DNA of 33,812 nt from Muribaculum sp. (lineage in GTDB: Bacteria; Bacteroidota; Bacteroidia; Bacteroidales; Muribaculaceae), in the NCBI GenBank assembly GCA_023664085.1, contig JAMPGE010000020.1, positions 1 through 33,812 on the forward strand. The letters run 5' to 3'. Position 1 is the first letter of the stretch; every line of letters begins with the position of its first letter. Shown piece by piece: positions 9,525 to 18,497 of the stretch. Under the pieces are notes generated by a model. The model ran no database searches, had not been told where the DNA came from, and saw nothing but the letters and a program-made list of their open reading frames with translations. The position numbers and the translations under genes were made by a program.

Positions 9525-10424
9525 ATGATAGGATTTGTCAATGCCAAGATTAATATCGGTCTGTATGTCACTGGTAGAAGACCGGATGGATATCATGATT
9601 TAAGCACATGTTTCTATCCTGTAGGTAAATATGCAGGCACGCCGGAAAACGAATCATCGTTTTGCGATATTCTCGAAATCACTCCACTGAAACATGATTG
9701 CGATGACTTTGAATTTGAATTTTCTGGCAGAAAAGTTGAATGCGAAAAAGAAAATAATCTGGTAGTGAGAGGAGCACGGGCGTTTTACGATGTCTGGAGA
9801 AGAAGGAATCCGATGGCTCGATGCCCCATGCTTATTCATCTTGAAAAGCATTTGCCCGACGGAGCTGGATTGGGCGGAGGATCCGCTGATTGCTCTTTCA
9901 CCATACGTATGCTGAATGAATTGTGTGGTACTCCCCTCAGCATAGCGGAGATGGAGGCAGTGGCTCTGACATTAGGTGCGGATTGTCCGGTTTTTATAAA
10001 GAATCAACCGGCATATGCTGAGGGTGTTGGAGAAAAGTTGTCACCGATAAGTAGTGTGCTGGAGGGATGGTGGTGCGTGATTGTAAAACCCAATATATAT
10101 GTATCCACCAGAGAAGCCTTTGCAGGGCTTACCCCCAAAAAGCCTGATATAAATCTGCAAGAGGCAATATGCTTGCCTGTGGAAGAATGGCCGACAATGA
10201 TAAAAAATGATTTTGAGAATACGCTGTTTGTGATTCATCCGGGGTTGGGTCTGATAAAAGAATCTCTTTATAAAAAAGGAGCTGTATATGCGTCAATGTC
10301 GGGCAGCGGTTCGTCGGTCTACGGACTCTTTCCAGCACGTGAAGACGCACAAAGGGCGTTGGAGGAGTTAAAGCGATGTCTTCCCAAAAACTTAATAGAG
10401 TTTTCAAGTGTTCTCCTATTATAA
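9525..10424 (+). CDS. ispE: 4-diphosphocytidyl-2-C-methyl-D-erythritol kinase
   Basis: GHMP kinase of the non-mevalonate (MEP) isoprenoid pathway, which phosphorylates CDP-methylerythritol. The 299-residue cytoplasmic protein begins M-I-G-F-V-N-A-K-I-N-I-G-L with K8 in the expected substrate-binding position. It then shows R-P-D-G-Y-H-D-L (19-26), the glycine-rich ATP loop P-D-G-A-G-L-G-G-G-S-A-D (111-122), G-A-D-C-P (151-155) with the catalytic Asp, and the C-terminal M-S-G-S-G-S-S-V-Y-G motif (258-267). Length and motifs fit a functional enzyme. An AT-only inverted repeat (10419-10440) overlaps the stop codon and may help end transcription. Confidence 0.96.
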   Translation: MIGFVNAKINIGLYVTGRRPDGYHDLSTCFYPVGKYAGTPENESSFCDILEITPLKHDCDDFEFEFSGRKVECEKENNLVVRGARAFYDVWRRRNPMARCPMLIHLEKHLPDGAGLGGGSADCSFTIRMLNELCGTPLSIAEMEAVALTLGADCPVFIKNQPAYAEGVGEKLSPISSVLEGWWCVIVKPNIYVSTREAFAGLTPKKPDINLQEAICLPVEEWPTMIKNDFENTLFVIHPGLGLIKESLYKKGAVYASMSGSGSSVYGLFPAREDAQRALEELKRCLPKNLIEFSSVLLL

Positions 10425-10562
10425 TATGCAGTTATTATAAAATGCAATTACAAAAGGCAATTTTTGAATGACAAAAATCAAAATTGGCTTAAAATTTGTT
10501 ATTATTCTAAAATAGAATCTGTATGTCAACGGGATATGCAGATTTTCCAAATGCATAATATT

Positions 10563-11156
10563 ATGAAAGAGAATACGGAAGAAAAAAAATATGAGAATCC
10601 CGAGGTAAACGAAAATATCGACAACCCTCAGGATAACGTGGAAGTTACAGATAATTTTGACGCAGTGGAAGATGGCGAGGAGGCTCCCGCTGATGAAGAA
10701 GAGGAGGATCCTGTGGCCAAACTTACCGCCGAACTTGAGAGCCAAAAGAAGGAATATCTCTTTTTGATGGCTGAATTCGACAATTTCCGCAAACGTACTC
10801 TCAAAGAGAAATCAGAATTGATAAAAAACGGGGGAGAGCAGGTGCTGAAAGGTCTTCTTCCCATCGTAGATGATTTCGAACGAGGTATCAAAGCTTCGGA
10901 AGGTTCGGATAACGCTACCGAAGTGCTCGAAGGTATGAAGTTGATATATAATAAGTTTATAAAATATCTCGCTGCAAATGGAGTAAAGGCGTTTGATCCT
11001 GATGAAAAGGAATTCAATGCAGACCGTCACGAAGCCATTTCGGTGGTACCAGTGCCGGACGAGGATCAGAAAGGTAAGATACTCGACACCGTGGAGAAGG
11101 GATATATGCTCAATGATAAGGTGCTTCGCCATGCCAAGGTGGTGGTAGGACAGTGA
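10563..11156 (+). CDS. grpE: Nucleotide exchange factor GrpE
   Basis: Cytoplasmic cochaperone that drives ADP release from DnaK. I choose the ATG at 10563 (197 residues), which begins M-K-E-N-T-E-E-K-K. An in-frame ATG at 10464 would add 33 residues with no GrpE character. The N-terminal 60 residues are acidic and low-complexity. A long helical region with F-L-M-A-E-F-D-N-F-R-K-R-T follows, then the C-terminal beta domain ending in G-Y-M-L-N-D-K-V-L-R-H-A-K-V-V-V. These are hallmark GrpE segments. dnaJ follows 48 nt later. dnaK is not in the window. No HrcA/CIRCE operator was seen upstream. Confidence 0.95.
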   Translation: MKENTEEKKYENPEVNENIDNPQDNVEVTDNFDAVEDGEEAPADEEEEDPVAKLTAELESQKKEYLFLMAEFDNFRKRTLKEKSELIKNGGEQVLKGLLPIVDDFERGIKASEGSDNATEVLEGMKLIYNKFIKYLAANGVKAFDPDEKEFNADRHEAISVVPVPDEDQKGKILDTVEKGYMLNDKVLRHAKVVVGQ

Positions 11157-11204
11157 CGAGCAGTGTATTTCCACTTTCAATCGTCAAGATAAAAAAATAC
11201 AACA

Positions 11205-12416
11205 ATGGCTGATAAAAGAGACTATTACGAGGTGCTTGGTGTAAGTAAGACTGCCACACCGGAAGAAATAAAGAAGGCCTATCGCAAGATGGCTATCAAA
11301 TATCACCCGGACAAAAATCCGGGCGACAAGGCTGCTGAAGAGAAATTCAAGGAAGCAGCCGAGGCATACGACGTCTTGAGCGATGAGAAGAAGCGAAAGA
11401 TGTATGATCAGTTCGGCCACAGCATGGGTCAGGGCGGCTTCGGCGGTGGCGCCGGAGGCTATCAGGGCTTTGATGGCTTCGGCGGCTTCGGCGGCGGCTT
11501 CACCATGGACGATATTTTCAGCAATTTCGGTGATATCTTCGGCGATATGTTCGGAAACGGCGGTCGAGGCAACTATACGGGTGGCGGTCGACAGGCACGC
11601 CACGTGAATAAAGGTACCGATTTGCGAATCACGGTGAAAGTCTCACTTAAAGACATCATGAACGGTGTAGATAAGAAACTCAAGATACCACGTCTGGTGG
11701 CCTGTGAGTCTTGTAAGGGCACCGGTGCCAAAGATGGCACGGCCTTCAAGGAATGCGCCCGTTGCCATGGCACCGGCTACACCACGGTGACACGCAACAG
11801 TATCTTCGGACCTCAACAGACACATTCCGTATGCCCCGAATGTAATGGAGAAGGAAAGATCATCACGGAGAAATGCGGCCAGTGCGGCGGAAGCGGTGTG
11901 CTTGAGAAGAAGGACGAAATAGTAAGTTTCCACATTCCTGCCGGAGTGGAAGACGGCATGATCCTCACTATGAAGGGTGCCGGCAACGCTCCCCGCCACG
12001 GTGGCGTAAACGGCGATCTTCTCATCGTGATTCAAGAGGAAAAAAACAGTGAATTGATTCGTGATGAAAATGACCTTATCTACAATCTTATGCTCGACTT
12101 CCCCACGGCTGCTCTGGGAGGTAGTGCGGAGGTGCCTACAGTGGAAGGACGTGCCCGCCTTAAAATCGTGCCCGGCACTCAGCCCGGCAAGGTGCTTCGT
12201 CTGCGAGGCAAAGGCCTCCCGAAATACGGCACCGGAGAGAAGGGTGATTTACTCGTAAACGTAATGGTATATGTGCCCGAAAATCTTACTGATGCCGAGA
12301 AAGGAGCCATTGAAAGTCTTAAGGACCAGCCGAATATCGTGCCTACTGAAAGCACCAGCAAACGTATCTTCTCAAGATTACGCCACATTTTCAATAAGGA
12401 AAACCGAGGTCAATAA
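11205..12416 (+). CDS. dnaJ: Molecular chaperone DnaJ (type I Hsp40)
   Basis: Cochaperone that delivers unfolded clients to DnaK and stimulates its ATPase. The 403-residue protein has the full type I layout. The J domain (about 5-70) has H-P-D at 34-36. A Gly/Phe-rich linker spans about 75-130. Four zinc-binding C-x-x-C-x-G-x-G repeats start at C167, C184, C210 and C224. The C-terminal client-binding domains follow. All eight zinc-binding cysteines are present. It is co-oriented with grpE 48 nt upstream and ends at a strong terminator (12449-12487). Confidence 0.97.
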   Translation: MADKRDYYEVLGVSKTATPEEIKKAYRKMAIKYHPDKNPGDKAAEEKFKEAAEAYDVLSDEKKRKMYDQFGHSMGQGGFGGGAGGYQGFDGFGGFGGGFTMDDIFSNFGDIFGDMFGNGGRGNYTGGGRQARHVNKGTDLRITVKVSLKDIMNGVDKKLKIPRLVACESCKGTGAKDGTAFKECARCHGTGYTTVTRNSIFGPQQTHSVCPECNGEGKIITEKCGQCGGSGVLEKKDEIVSFHIPAGVEDGMILTMKGAGNAPRHGGVNGDLLIVIQEEKNSELIRDENDLIYNLMLDFPTAALGGSAEVPTVEGRARLKIVPGTQPGKVLRLRGKGLPKYGTGEKGDLLVNVMVYVPENLTDAEKGAIESLKDQPNIVPTESTSKRIFSRLRHIFNKENRGQ

Positions 12417-12448
12417 CCAAAGACGCAGGTTAATACCGATATCTACAT

Positions 12449-12487
12449 CACAGCTCATCCTGAATTTCGGGACTGAGCTGTGTTTTT
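12449..12487 (+). terminator. Terminator of grpE-dnaJ
   Basis: CACAGCTCA (12449-12457) pairs with TGAGCTGTG (12474-12482). The stem continues inward as TCC/GGA after a single bulged base and is followed by TTTTTGATTTT. It lies 32 nt past the dnaJ stop codon. Confidence 0.85.
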
Positions 12488-12548
12488 GATTTTCAGATCT
12501 TAATTGTAATAAAATGGCATGGGCGGCGTTTTTCTATAAATAGTTGTC

Positions 12549-12556
12549 TAAATTTG
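12549..12556 (+). promoter_or_regulatory. Possible -7 box upstream of the DUF6056-like gene (TAAATTTG)
   Basis: The octamer matches TAnnTTTG exactly, 54 nt before the ATG at 12611, but no convincing TTG lies about 20 nt upstream. It would give a leader of about 49 nt. Confidence 0.35.
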
Positions 12557-12610
12557 AGTCTGTTTTATTTCGCATACTCTTGGAACGTAAAAAGAATCTA
12601 ACTACAAACA

Positions 12611-14254
12611 ATGTCTGCAATGAACCACCATTCGAGTGAGAACAAGCATGGATTGATTTTAAGCTACATAATGCTCGCCATTTTCGCAGTCTTTGTGTGT
12701 ATATGGCGAAGTATGCTGCCTCTTGTGAACGATGATTTGATGTATTCCCATACTGTGCTTCCCGATGAGCCGCTCTTTTGGGACGCATATGGAGATCCAA
12801 TATCCAGCTGGGGCGATGTGTTTGATTCATGCGTTCAGCACTGGTTGGTGATCAACGGGCGGCTCACAAATATCATCACCTTCATAGTACTCTACTCCCC
12901 CTCATGGATAAGAGTGGCGTTGTCTACATTTATTATTACCGCCACTATATGGATGATAGTGGTAATAGCCTGCGGCAAAAAGGGAATGCAGTCTTCATGG
13001 ATGGTGGCCCTGCTGATGCTTCTTTCATGGAAACTCCTTCCTTGGAACGATCATATGGCTTCCACATGTTACTATCTGAATTATGCGTTACCCGGACTTA
13101 TGGCCCTTCTTTTCGCTTGGATATTTCTCTCCAAACGTAAATACACTTCGATAGAAATGGCCGTTATCATGCTTTTTTCGTTCTTATTGGGATGGATGCA
13201 TGAGGGTATATCCTTGCCCCTTTGCGCAGCTGGATGTGTCTGTTTATTTGTCGACAAGACAGAGGTGAGAAATAAGGTCTTGATAATAACAGCGTTGGCA
13301 GCGGGTACTGCCTTAGTGGTTTTTGCCCCTTCAACGCTGGCCAGAGCATCCAGAGAGGCAGGAGAACAATATGATTTTAAAACGGTTGTCCTTAAAATAA
13401 TTCCGTTTCTGTATTCCCTTTATCTCTATGTCGGAATATTGATTTTGGTATGGTGGAGACGTGGGTGGAAATGCGTAAAACAAAATCTCAGGGGAGGCAT
13501 CTTTTGGCTTACGCTATCTGTTGCCACGATCGCCATGTGCGTGGTATTAGGCCTTACCGGAAGAATGTTTTGGGCATTGGATCTTGCATTTATGATATTG
13601 TCCTACCGTGCTTTATATTATAATTTTGAGTATTGCCGTCATCCCCACAAGTTTATTGCGATTATTGTAACTGTTATTTTTGCGGCATTCATGGCCCTCA
13701 TTATTCACTGGCAGCATCGTCTCACGGAGATAAACGATGAGATTGTAGCACAGATCACGGCCTCCAATCGCCCTATAGCTTATACCGAACTTATCTTGCC
13801 TCAAAATATTCCGTGGTATACTATGGGTCTACTATATACCTTTGATATACCGAATCTGGGATATATTGCAAATTCGTATCTACCTGACAAGTCCTATAAA
13901 GGTAAAATAGTATTGGTGCTTCCCCGATCATGGGGAGGATTGCCATACGAGAAATGGCCGAAGATTCCCGGTAAAAACAATTTCCGCGGACAGGACTATC
14001 TTTTATGTTCACCGGACAGTCTGCCCGAAAATACTGAGATATGGGTCACTTATGGCGAAGATATGCCGTCAATGCATCCGGTGAAGTCTCTGTTAAGAAG
14101 AGTATTGTCATCGCCTAATAGGAAGAAAGCTACTGAGACACATATTTATAAATGTGTTACGGAGCAGAATCAAACACTTTATTGGTATGAACCAATTACC
14201 GATGCCGCATCTGTGCATCAGCGCATAATTTCAATAGACATAAATGAACCTTAA
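12611..14254 (+). CDS. Polytopic membrane protein, DUF6056-like
   Basis: A 547-residue integral membrane protein with roughly ten hydrophobic segments up to about residue 365, followed by a soluble C-terminal region of about 170 residues. The N-terminal outer loop carries L-V-N-D-D-L-M-Y-S and, further on, Q-H-W-L-V-I-N-G-R. This arrangement recalls DUF6056 and other GT-C-like membrane glycosyltransferase relatives, where an acidic pair in the first loop is functionally important. That link is from memory and moderate at best. No glycan cluster adjoins it, so a role in surface polysaccharide modification is only a guess. It is a single-gene unit ending at the bidirectional terminator 14287-14334. 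Confidence 0.65.
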   Translation: MSAMNHHSSENKHGLILSYIMLAIFAVFVCIWRSMLPLVNDDLMYSHTVLPDEPLFWDAYGDPISSWGDVFDSCVQHWLVINGRLTNIITFIVLYSPSWIRVALSTFIITATIWMIVVIACGKKGMQSSWMVALLMLLSWKLLPWNDHMASTCYYLNYALPGLMALLFAWIFLSKRKYTSIEMAVIMLFSFLLGWMHEGISLPLCAAGCVCLFVDKTEVRNKVLIITALAAGTALVVFAPSTLARASREAGEQYDFKTVVLKIIPFLYSLYLYVGILILVWWRRGWKCVKQNLRGGIFWLTLSVATIAMCVVLGLTGRMFWALDLAFMILSYRALYYNFEYCRHPHKFIAIIVTVIFAAFMALIIHWQHRLTEINDEIVAQITASNRPIAYTELILPQNIPWYTMGLLYTFDIPNLGYIANSYLPDKSYKGKIVLVLPRSWGGLPYEKWPKIPGKNNFRGQDYLLCSPDSLPENTEIWVTYGEDMPSMHPVKSLLRRVLSSPNRKKATETHIYKCVTEQNQTLYWYEPITDAASVHQRIISIDINEP

Positions 14255-14286
14255 AGGCTTTATGAGAAGAGCCTTACATGTGTATA

Positions 14287-14334
14287 AGAAAAGAACTCCA
14301 TTCTTCCTGTGTGAGGAGAATGGAGCTCTTTTTG
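14287..14334. terminator. Bidirectional terminator between convergent genes
   Basis: A long hairpin, CTCCATTCT (14296-14304) with AGAATGGAG (14317-14325), extends inward through TCC/GGA around a bulged T. It extends outward through AAAAGA/TCTTTT with one A-C mismatch. An A-run precedes it and a T-run follows it, so it can stop transcription from the membrane-protein gene (plus) and the metalloprotease gene (minus). Confidence 0.85.
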
Positions 14335-14357
14335 TATGGAGGTGATTGTAAATGACC

Positions 14358-16112
14358 TTATCTGATGATAACCTTCCGGGCTCTTCCTTGCAACGATACA
14401 ATATATATACCTTTTGCGGTGATTTCGATGGATTCGCCCGCTCCTAAAGTAAATAGATGTCTGCCGGTGAGATCGTAAATCCGCGCATCGGAATCAACGG
14501 TGATAATGTGTCCGTTGCAGATAATATCTTTGTCGCCGTAAATTTCGCTTACGGCACTGTTGTCTTCCTCACCATCAAGGCGGAATGTCAGATTATAATC
14601 ATCGGTTATGGCAATTTTGCTGAATGCCAATCCAGTGGTTTTCTCGGCCCAGCTTTTCAAAGCCGGAGTGGTCGTGAATGAAAACTCAGTCACGTTGTTG
14701 GAACCGGGAAAGCTGTCGCCATCGTAGGAATCCTCGTCTTCGGTATTGTGTTTGCCGTCGGCCTCAATTAGATCCACATACAGATGGGTCGGGTCGTCAT
14801 TTACTTCGTTTTTGTTCCAAACGTTTTGATTGAAATCAATATGCCATACGAGCATGCCGTAGCCTGGAATGTATTTGTCGTTGCCAACAGGGCGACGGCA
14901 TTCCACGAGGAAGAATTCGTCGGAACGTTCGGTCGGTATAATGTATCCTTTGTTGCTGACATCGATTGGCTGCAGCGTATAGTCGCCTGTGTACTTCAGC
15001 ACTTCGGGTTCCATCCAGTTGAGTGCGTAGCGCTCATGGATGGAGTAGTTGGGAGGAGTTCGACCCTGGTTGTTGTAGGGACCGGAATCCAGACAGGACC
15101 AGTCCCCGGGGGTGTCGTAGGTCCATTCCTGAGTATTGTAAAGATCTGGCAAACCAAGGACGTGGCTGAATTCATGCACAAAGGTGCCGATACCGTCGGG
15201 ACGGCGATAAGAATAGTCCACTTCGTTCGACATTGCGTAACGGTTGGGTCTGACTCCGTCTACTACGGGAAGGTTTTTCATATAGTCCGCCATATCCACG
15301 GAGTGTGGCCATACAGTATTGGAGATACCGGAATCTGCCTCGCCATATCCGGCATAAAATACGTAGACATTGTCAATGTATCCGTCACCGTCATTGTCGT
15401 ATATGGAGAAATCCACACTGGAGTCGAGTTGCTGCACCGCTTCAATCACCATTTCTTCGGGATGAAGATCCTGATCCCATCCGTCGTTTTTGCCGTAATA
15501 AGACATTTTGTTTTTGAGAGTGACCGGACCGTATACATCAAAGGTGGGGGTGAAAAGGCCGTTGGAGTTTTCTATGAAATAGGAGCGGGCAGAGCCAGTG
15601 GCTCCGTTGTCGGTGAAGTTCTCGGAGTTGAGCATACGGTTGAAGTAATCGTGCGGGTCATCCATGGAAAATTTTTTGTCCTGATATTGCACGAGAATAA
15701 CCAAACCGTGGGGAGAGCCGGTGCAGGGGAAGGCATTGCCGCTGAAGATGTATTTCGGTTTGTCGCCGATGGCGCGGGTCTTGCGTGCCGCTGCTTCCCG
15801 CAGAGCATTTGTCTCGGCTGCGGAGAAGACAGGCTTTACCAGAGGGTTTACCCGTAGAGAAGATGCCTCGGGCAAACCGTCGGCTCCCACGCGTGCATAG
15901 CAGAAGAATCCTTCTGAATTGCGAATTATAAGGTGATTGTCCGTAGTGTAAAAATCGTGGGAGCGTTCATCGCCCCGTAGCGACACTGTGAGCTGAGTGC
16001 CGTCAGGCTGGGTCACCACAATGGGGTGAGGCACGGCTTTCTTCGCTTCGGCCGTGGAAAAAATGACCCCAAGCGTGATGGCCGCTAAAACAAAAGTAGA
16101 TTTCTTCATCAT
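14358..16112 (-). CDS. Secreted M6-type zinc metalloprotease with T9SS-like C-terminal tail
   Basis: A 584-residue secreted protease. The start M-M-K-K-S-T (16112, or the next ATG at 16109) opens into a signal peptide ending near S-T-A-E-A. An upstream in-frame ATG at 16157 only adds a non-signal stretch. The catalytic zinc motif is H-E-F-S-H-V-L-G-L-P-D, with H313, E314, H317 and D323 counted from 16112. An upstream Y-D-N-D-G-D-G-Y-I-D segment (238-247) resembles a calcium loop. The final 60 or so residues (I-Y-D-L-T-G-R, then G-I-Y-I-V and a basic end) resemble a type A sorting domain of the type IX secretion system. M6 relatives such as InhA degrade host or environmental proteins, but the target here is unknown. 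It is a single gene, convergent with the membrane-protein gene. Confidence 0.88.
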   Translation of the reverse strand: MMKKSTFVLAAITLGVIFSTAEAKKAVPHPIVVTQPDGTQLTVSLRGDERSHDFYTTDNHLIIRNSEGFFCYARVGADGLPEASSLRVNPLVKPVFSAAETNALREAAARKTRAIGDKPKYIFSGNAFPCTGSPHGLVILVQYQDKKFSMDDPHDYFNRMLNSENFTDNGATGSARSYFIENSNGLFTPTFDVYGPVTLKNKMSYYGKNDGWDQDLHPEEMVIEAVQQLDSSVDFSIYDNDGDGYIDNVYVFYAGYGEADSGISNTVWPHSVDMADYMKNLPVVDGVRPNRYAMSNEVDYSYRRPDGIGTFVHEFSHVLGLPDLYNTQEWTYDTPGDWSCLDSGPYNNQGRTPPNYSIHERYALNWMEPEVLKYTGDYTLQPIDVSNKGYIIPTERSDEFFLVECRRPVGNDKYIPGYGMLVWHIDFNQNVWNKNEVNDDPTHLYVDLIEADGKHNTEDEDSYDGDSFPGSNNVTEFSFTTTPALKSWAEKTTGLAFSKIAITDDYNLTFRLDGEEDNSAVSEIYGDKDIICNGHIITVDSDARIYDLTGRHLFTLGAGESIEITAKGIYIVSLQGRARKVIIR

Positions 16113-16209
16113 GTAAAAGGTTGTTATTGTCGTTGAAAGAGTAATATAGTCCACCACATTAACGCAAAAGGTCGCAAAATATTATACTGAGGCGGGGTGT
16201 GTGGATGGT

Positions 16210-16884
16210 CTACCACTCATAAGCCACACTCACACCGAGGGCATTGAGAGTAACGTTGCGCGACCAGCTGCTCCAGTAGTTGGAAGTGAGCAGTTGATAA
16301 TTGAGGGTGATATCCACCGCCTGTTTTGCATTGTCGCTGTTAACGGGAATGCGTAGTCCGACTGACGGGCGCAGATAAAAGTATTCCTGATTGGTGATAT
16401 AGCCATTGTTGATGCGCATATAGTCTTTGCCCACCAGAAAGGCCGCTCCCAGTTTTATATCGGCTATAAACGATACCTTTTGCGAATTCCCGATGTTGAA
16501 CCGAAAGTCGGTAAACAGGGGGATCATCACTCCGGTGGTGGTGGAGCCGTGGTTAGTATAATCGGGATATTGGGAGCCCCAGTTGCCAAAGTCGTCATCC
16601 GGATGGGAAAACACCATATCCACGCCTATACCTACTCCCATGAAGAACCAGTTGGAGTATTGAAATCCCTGAGATGTGGAGATCCCTGTAAAGTCAGCGT
16701 TGTAATTTCCCACGCCTTTAAGGTAATGGGCTTCCACGAAGCCTTTATAGTTCATTGATCCTGAAAGTGCCGGTGTGATAAGCCCCGGAATCTGGTTGGC
16801 AATCTCATAGTATTGAGCCTTGGCAGAAGTGGATAGGAGCAAGAGAGCGAATGGCAGCATTGCAGTGAGTGGAAATCTTTTCAT
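16210..16884 (-). CDS. Outer-membrane beta-barrel protein
   Basis: A 224-residue exported protein. The signal peptide M-K-R-F-P-L-T-A-M-L-P-F-A-L-L-L-L ends at A-K-A, directly before Q-Y-Y. The mature part alternates hydrophobic and polar residues in strands (F-F-M-G-V-G-I-G-V-D-M-V-F, Y-L-R-P-S-V-G-L-R-I-P-V) and ends in a strand terminating with aromatic W, typical of 8-10-stranded barrels. The function is unknown. It lies 159 nt downstream of the ECF sigma gene on the same strand, so it could be co-transcribed or a target. An 8-bp inverted repeat (16921-16928 with 16934-16941) sits in the gap. No TAnnTTTG promoter was seen here. Confidence 0.8.
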   Translation of the reverse strand: MKRFPLTAMLPFALLLLSTSAKAQYYEIANQIPGLITPALSGSMNYKGFVEAHYLKGVGNYNADFTGISTSQGFQYSNWFFMGVGIGVDMVFSHPDDDFGNWGSQYPDYTNHGSTTTGVMIPLFTDFRFNIGNSQKVSFIADIKLGAAFLVGKDYMRINNGYITNQEYFYLRPSVGLRIPVNSDNAKQAVDITLNYQLLTSNYWSSWSRNVTLNALGVSVAYEW

Positions 16885-16920
16885 AGCTGAATTATTAAAA
16901 GGTGCATTTTCTGATTCATT

Positions 16921-16941
16921 AATATAGGGAGGGCCTATATT
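16921..16941. promoter_or_regulatory. Inverted repeat upstream of the outer-membrane protein gene
   Basis: AATATAGG (16921-16928) pairs with CCTATATT (16934-16941) around GAGGG, 37 nt before the start codon. It may be an operator or an RNA hairpin, and its role is unknown. Confidence 0.35.
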
Positions 16942-17043
16942 GTGAGAAATGCAGTGTTATACTAATGAAGCACGAAAAATTGACTGATACTTCAGTACTA
17001 TAACAAGTGAGAATAAGGAAAATTTCACATTATAACCCAAAAA

Positions 17044-17607
17044 TTATGAAAGACTGCCGATGATAGCTTCGATTTTTTTCACCGCGTGGTGGTAGCTTGC
17101 TTTCAGGGCGCCCACCGAAGTGCCGAGGATCTCGGAAATCTCATCGTATTTCAGTTCGTCAAAGTAACGCATATTGAAAACAAGACGTTGCTTTTCGGGG
17201 AGTGTGGCTATGGCTTTCTGGAGTTCAAGCTGAAGGCTGTCACCGTCAAAATAGCTGTCGGCCTCTAAATTCTTAAGCAGGAATGAGTCGTCAGCGTTTT
17301 CGGAGATATTGCAACGTTGCTTCTCTTGATGTATGAAATTGATGGATTCATTTACAGCGATTTTAAAAAGCCACGTAGAGAGTTTGGCATCGCCCCTGAA
17401 ATTATGGATATTGTTCCAGGCTTTTACGAAAACGTTTTGGAGCAAATCATCGGCATCGTCATGGTTTAATACCATTTTCCGAATCTGCCAATAAAGGGGT
17501 TCGGTAAATGTTTTCACCAAGAGACTGAAGGCATCGCGTGCTTTTTGGGGGTCTCTCAGATCGGCTATAAGTTTCTTTTCGTCTATAGGTGGTCTATAAC
17601 TGGCCAT
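17044..17607 (-). CDS. ECF (group 4) RNA polymerase sigma factor
   Basis: A 187-residue sigma-70 family factor. Region 2 contains D-D-A-D-D-L-L-Q-N-V-F-V-K-A-W with the following F-R-G-D-A-K-L-S-T-W-L-F-K-I-A. Region 4 is L-P-E-K-Q-R-L-V-F-N-M-R-Y, then Y-D-E-I-S-E-I-L-G-T-S-V-G-A-L-K. Regions 1.1 and 3 are absent, as usual for ECF factors. It has its own housekeeping-type promoter at 17630-17661. Factors of this type in Bacteroidetes are usually followed by an anti-sigma-like gene and a Spy-like gene. Here those two lie about 1.2 kb away on the other strand (18808-19718), beyond the carbonic anhydrase. The regulon is unknown. Confidence 0.93.
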   Translation of the reverse strand: MASYRPPIDEKKLIADLRDPQKARDAFSLLVKTFTEPLYWQIRKMVLNHDDADDLLQNVFVKAWNNIHNFRGDAKLSTWLFKIAVNESINFIHQEKQRCNISENADDSFLLKNLEADSYFDGDSLQLELQKAIATLPEKQRLVFNMRYFDELKYDEISEILGTSVGALKASYHHAVKKIEAIIGSLS

Positions 17608-17629
17608 GACTTGTGGAGGGTTTGAATTG

Positions 17630-17661
17630 CAAATTTAAGAATAATCACTCAGACTCACAAA
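17630..17661 (-). promoter_or_regulatory. Promoter of the ECF sigma gene (TTTG-N20-TAAATTTG)
   Basis: On the minus strand, TTTG (17658-17661), a 20-nt spacer and TAAATTTG (17630-17637) make an excellent Bacteroidetes promoter. The predicted leader is about 18 nt. Confidence 0.65.
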
Positions 17662-17679
17662 TCAACCCAATGCAAAATT

Positions 17680-17695
17680 TGTAGGCTCGCCTACA
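17680..17695 (-). terminator. Weak terminator candidate after the carbonic anhydrase gene
   Basis: TGTAGG (17680-17685) and CCTACA (17690-17695) form a 6-bp stem with a 4-nt loop. On the minus strand AAATTTTGC follows. It lies 30 nt past the stop codon. The short stem and poor T-run make it tentative. Confidence 0.35.
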
Positions 17696-17725
17696 TGTTT
17701 AAGCACGAATTTTAAGAGGTAAGGT

Positions 17726-18265
17726 CTAAATTTGAGAGAGCTTCCCGGTGATGGAATCCATTACGTATCCGGCCACGTTTATGTCTTTTGGCATGAGGGG
17801 ATGGCGGCTTACAAGATCTACGGTTTCGGCCACGGCCTTTCGGGTGTCGTTAAAGCCGGTGAGCCATCCTTCAAGATCTATGCCGCAGTGGCGCATCAAA
17901 GAGATATGTTCTTCATCAATACCTCTTTCGTGCATAAGTTGCAACATTTCTTTTGCGTCCATTCCTTGCACTCCGCAGTCTGTATGGCCGATTATCATGA
18001 TCTCATTCACACCAAGTTCGTAAACAGCCACCAATAGTGAACGCACCGTGGAATCAAAAGGATTGGTGATCGTACCTCCGGCGTTTTTTATTATTTTGAC
18101 ATCTCCGTTTCTGATACCCAGTGCTGCCGGCAGCAATTCCACCAGCCTCGTGTCCATGCAGGTCACGATGGCTATCTTTTTGTCGGGGTATTTTGATGTG
18201 CGGTATTTCAGGTATTCACCCTGTTCCACAAATTTTCGGTTATGCTCAAGTATTTGGTCTATCAT
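17726..18265 (-). CDS. Beta-class carbonic anhydrase
   Basis: Zinc enzyme that interconverts CO2 and bicarbonate, probably cytoplasmic. The 179-residue protein is on the short side, like the compact YtiB-type beta enzymes. Zinc ligands fit C36 (in C-M-D-T-R), H94 and C97 (H-T-D-C-G). D38 and R40 form the conserved catalytic dyad, and N-A-G-G (61-64) is also present. It has its own promoter (18304-18335) and a leader of about 34 nt. It sits between the sigma gene and a large non-coding region, without a metabolic partner beside it. Confidence 0.93.
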   Translation of the reverse strand: MIDQILEHNRKFVEQGEYLKYRTSKYPDKKIAIVTCMDTRLVELLPAALGIRNGDVKIIKNAGGTITNPFDSTVRSLLVAVYELGVNEIMIIGHTDCGVQGMDAKEMLQLMHERGIDEEHISLMRHCGIDLEGWLTGFNDTRKAVAETVDLVSRHPLMPKDINVAGYVMDSITGKLSQI

Positions 18266-18303
18266 CTGAATATATTTTGGGAAGGGTCCTTGTTATCAAC
18301 GTT

Positions 18304-18335
18304 CAAATTTATAAATCATTTGTGAGATCTACAAA
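18304..18335 (-). promoter_or_regulatory. Promoter of the carbonic anhydrase gene (TTTG-N20-TAAATTTG)
   Basis: On the minus strand, TTTG (18332-18335), a 20-nt spacer and TAAATTTG (18304-18311) are present. The predicted start is near 18299. Confidence 0.65.
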
Positions 18336-18338
18336 CGA

Positions 18339-18370
18339 AAATGCAGCTGACTTCTCAGCCAGCTGCATTT
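18339..18370. terminator. Terminator-like hairpin of unclear ownership
   Basis: An 11-bp perfect stem, AAATGCAGCTG (18339-18349) with CAGCTGCATTT (18360-18370), encloses a 10-nt loop. On the plus strand CGTGTTTTTC follows. On the minus strand TCGTTTG follows. It lies immediately upstream of the carbonic anhydrase -33 box, so it cannot belong to that mRNA. It must end some other transcript or act as DNA or RNA structure. Confidence 0.55.
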
Positions 18371-18410
18371 CGTGTTTTTCATAATATACTTTTCGAACTA
18401 ACCTAACATC

Positions 18411-18497
18411 ATGAAACGATTTTCTTATGTCTTTATAACATTGTGGGGGTGGAAAGGTTTTCAGAAGTTGCGATTTTTTTTCAAAAAAAATATTTGA
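18411..18497 (+). other. Doubtful 28-codon ORF
   Basis: The ATG at 18411 opens a 28-residue frame starting M-K-R-F-S-Y-V-F-I-T-L-W-G-W-K, ending at TGA 18495-18497. It is rich in Phe, Trp, Lys and Arg and could be membrane-active if made. Upstream lies TACTTTTC, one base off a -7 box. No family is recognised, and chance is a reasonable explanation. Confidence 0.2.

Noticed and set aside
14784..15857. 357-codon plus-strand frame opposite the M6 protease
   Set aside because: It is antisense to a protease with an intact zinc motif and signal peptide. The translation is a Val/Ile/His-rich shadow.
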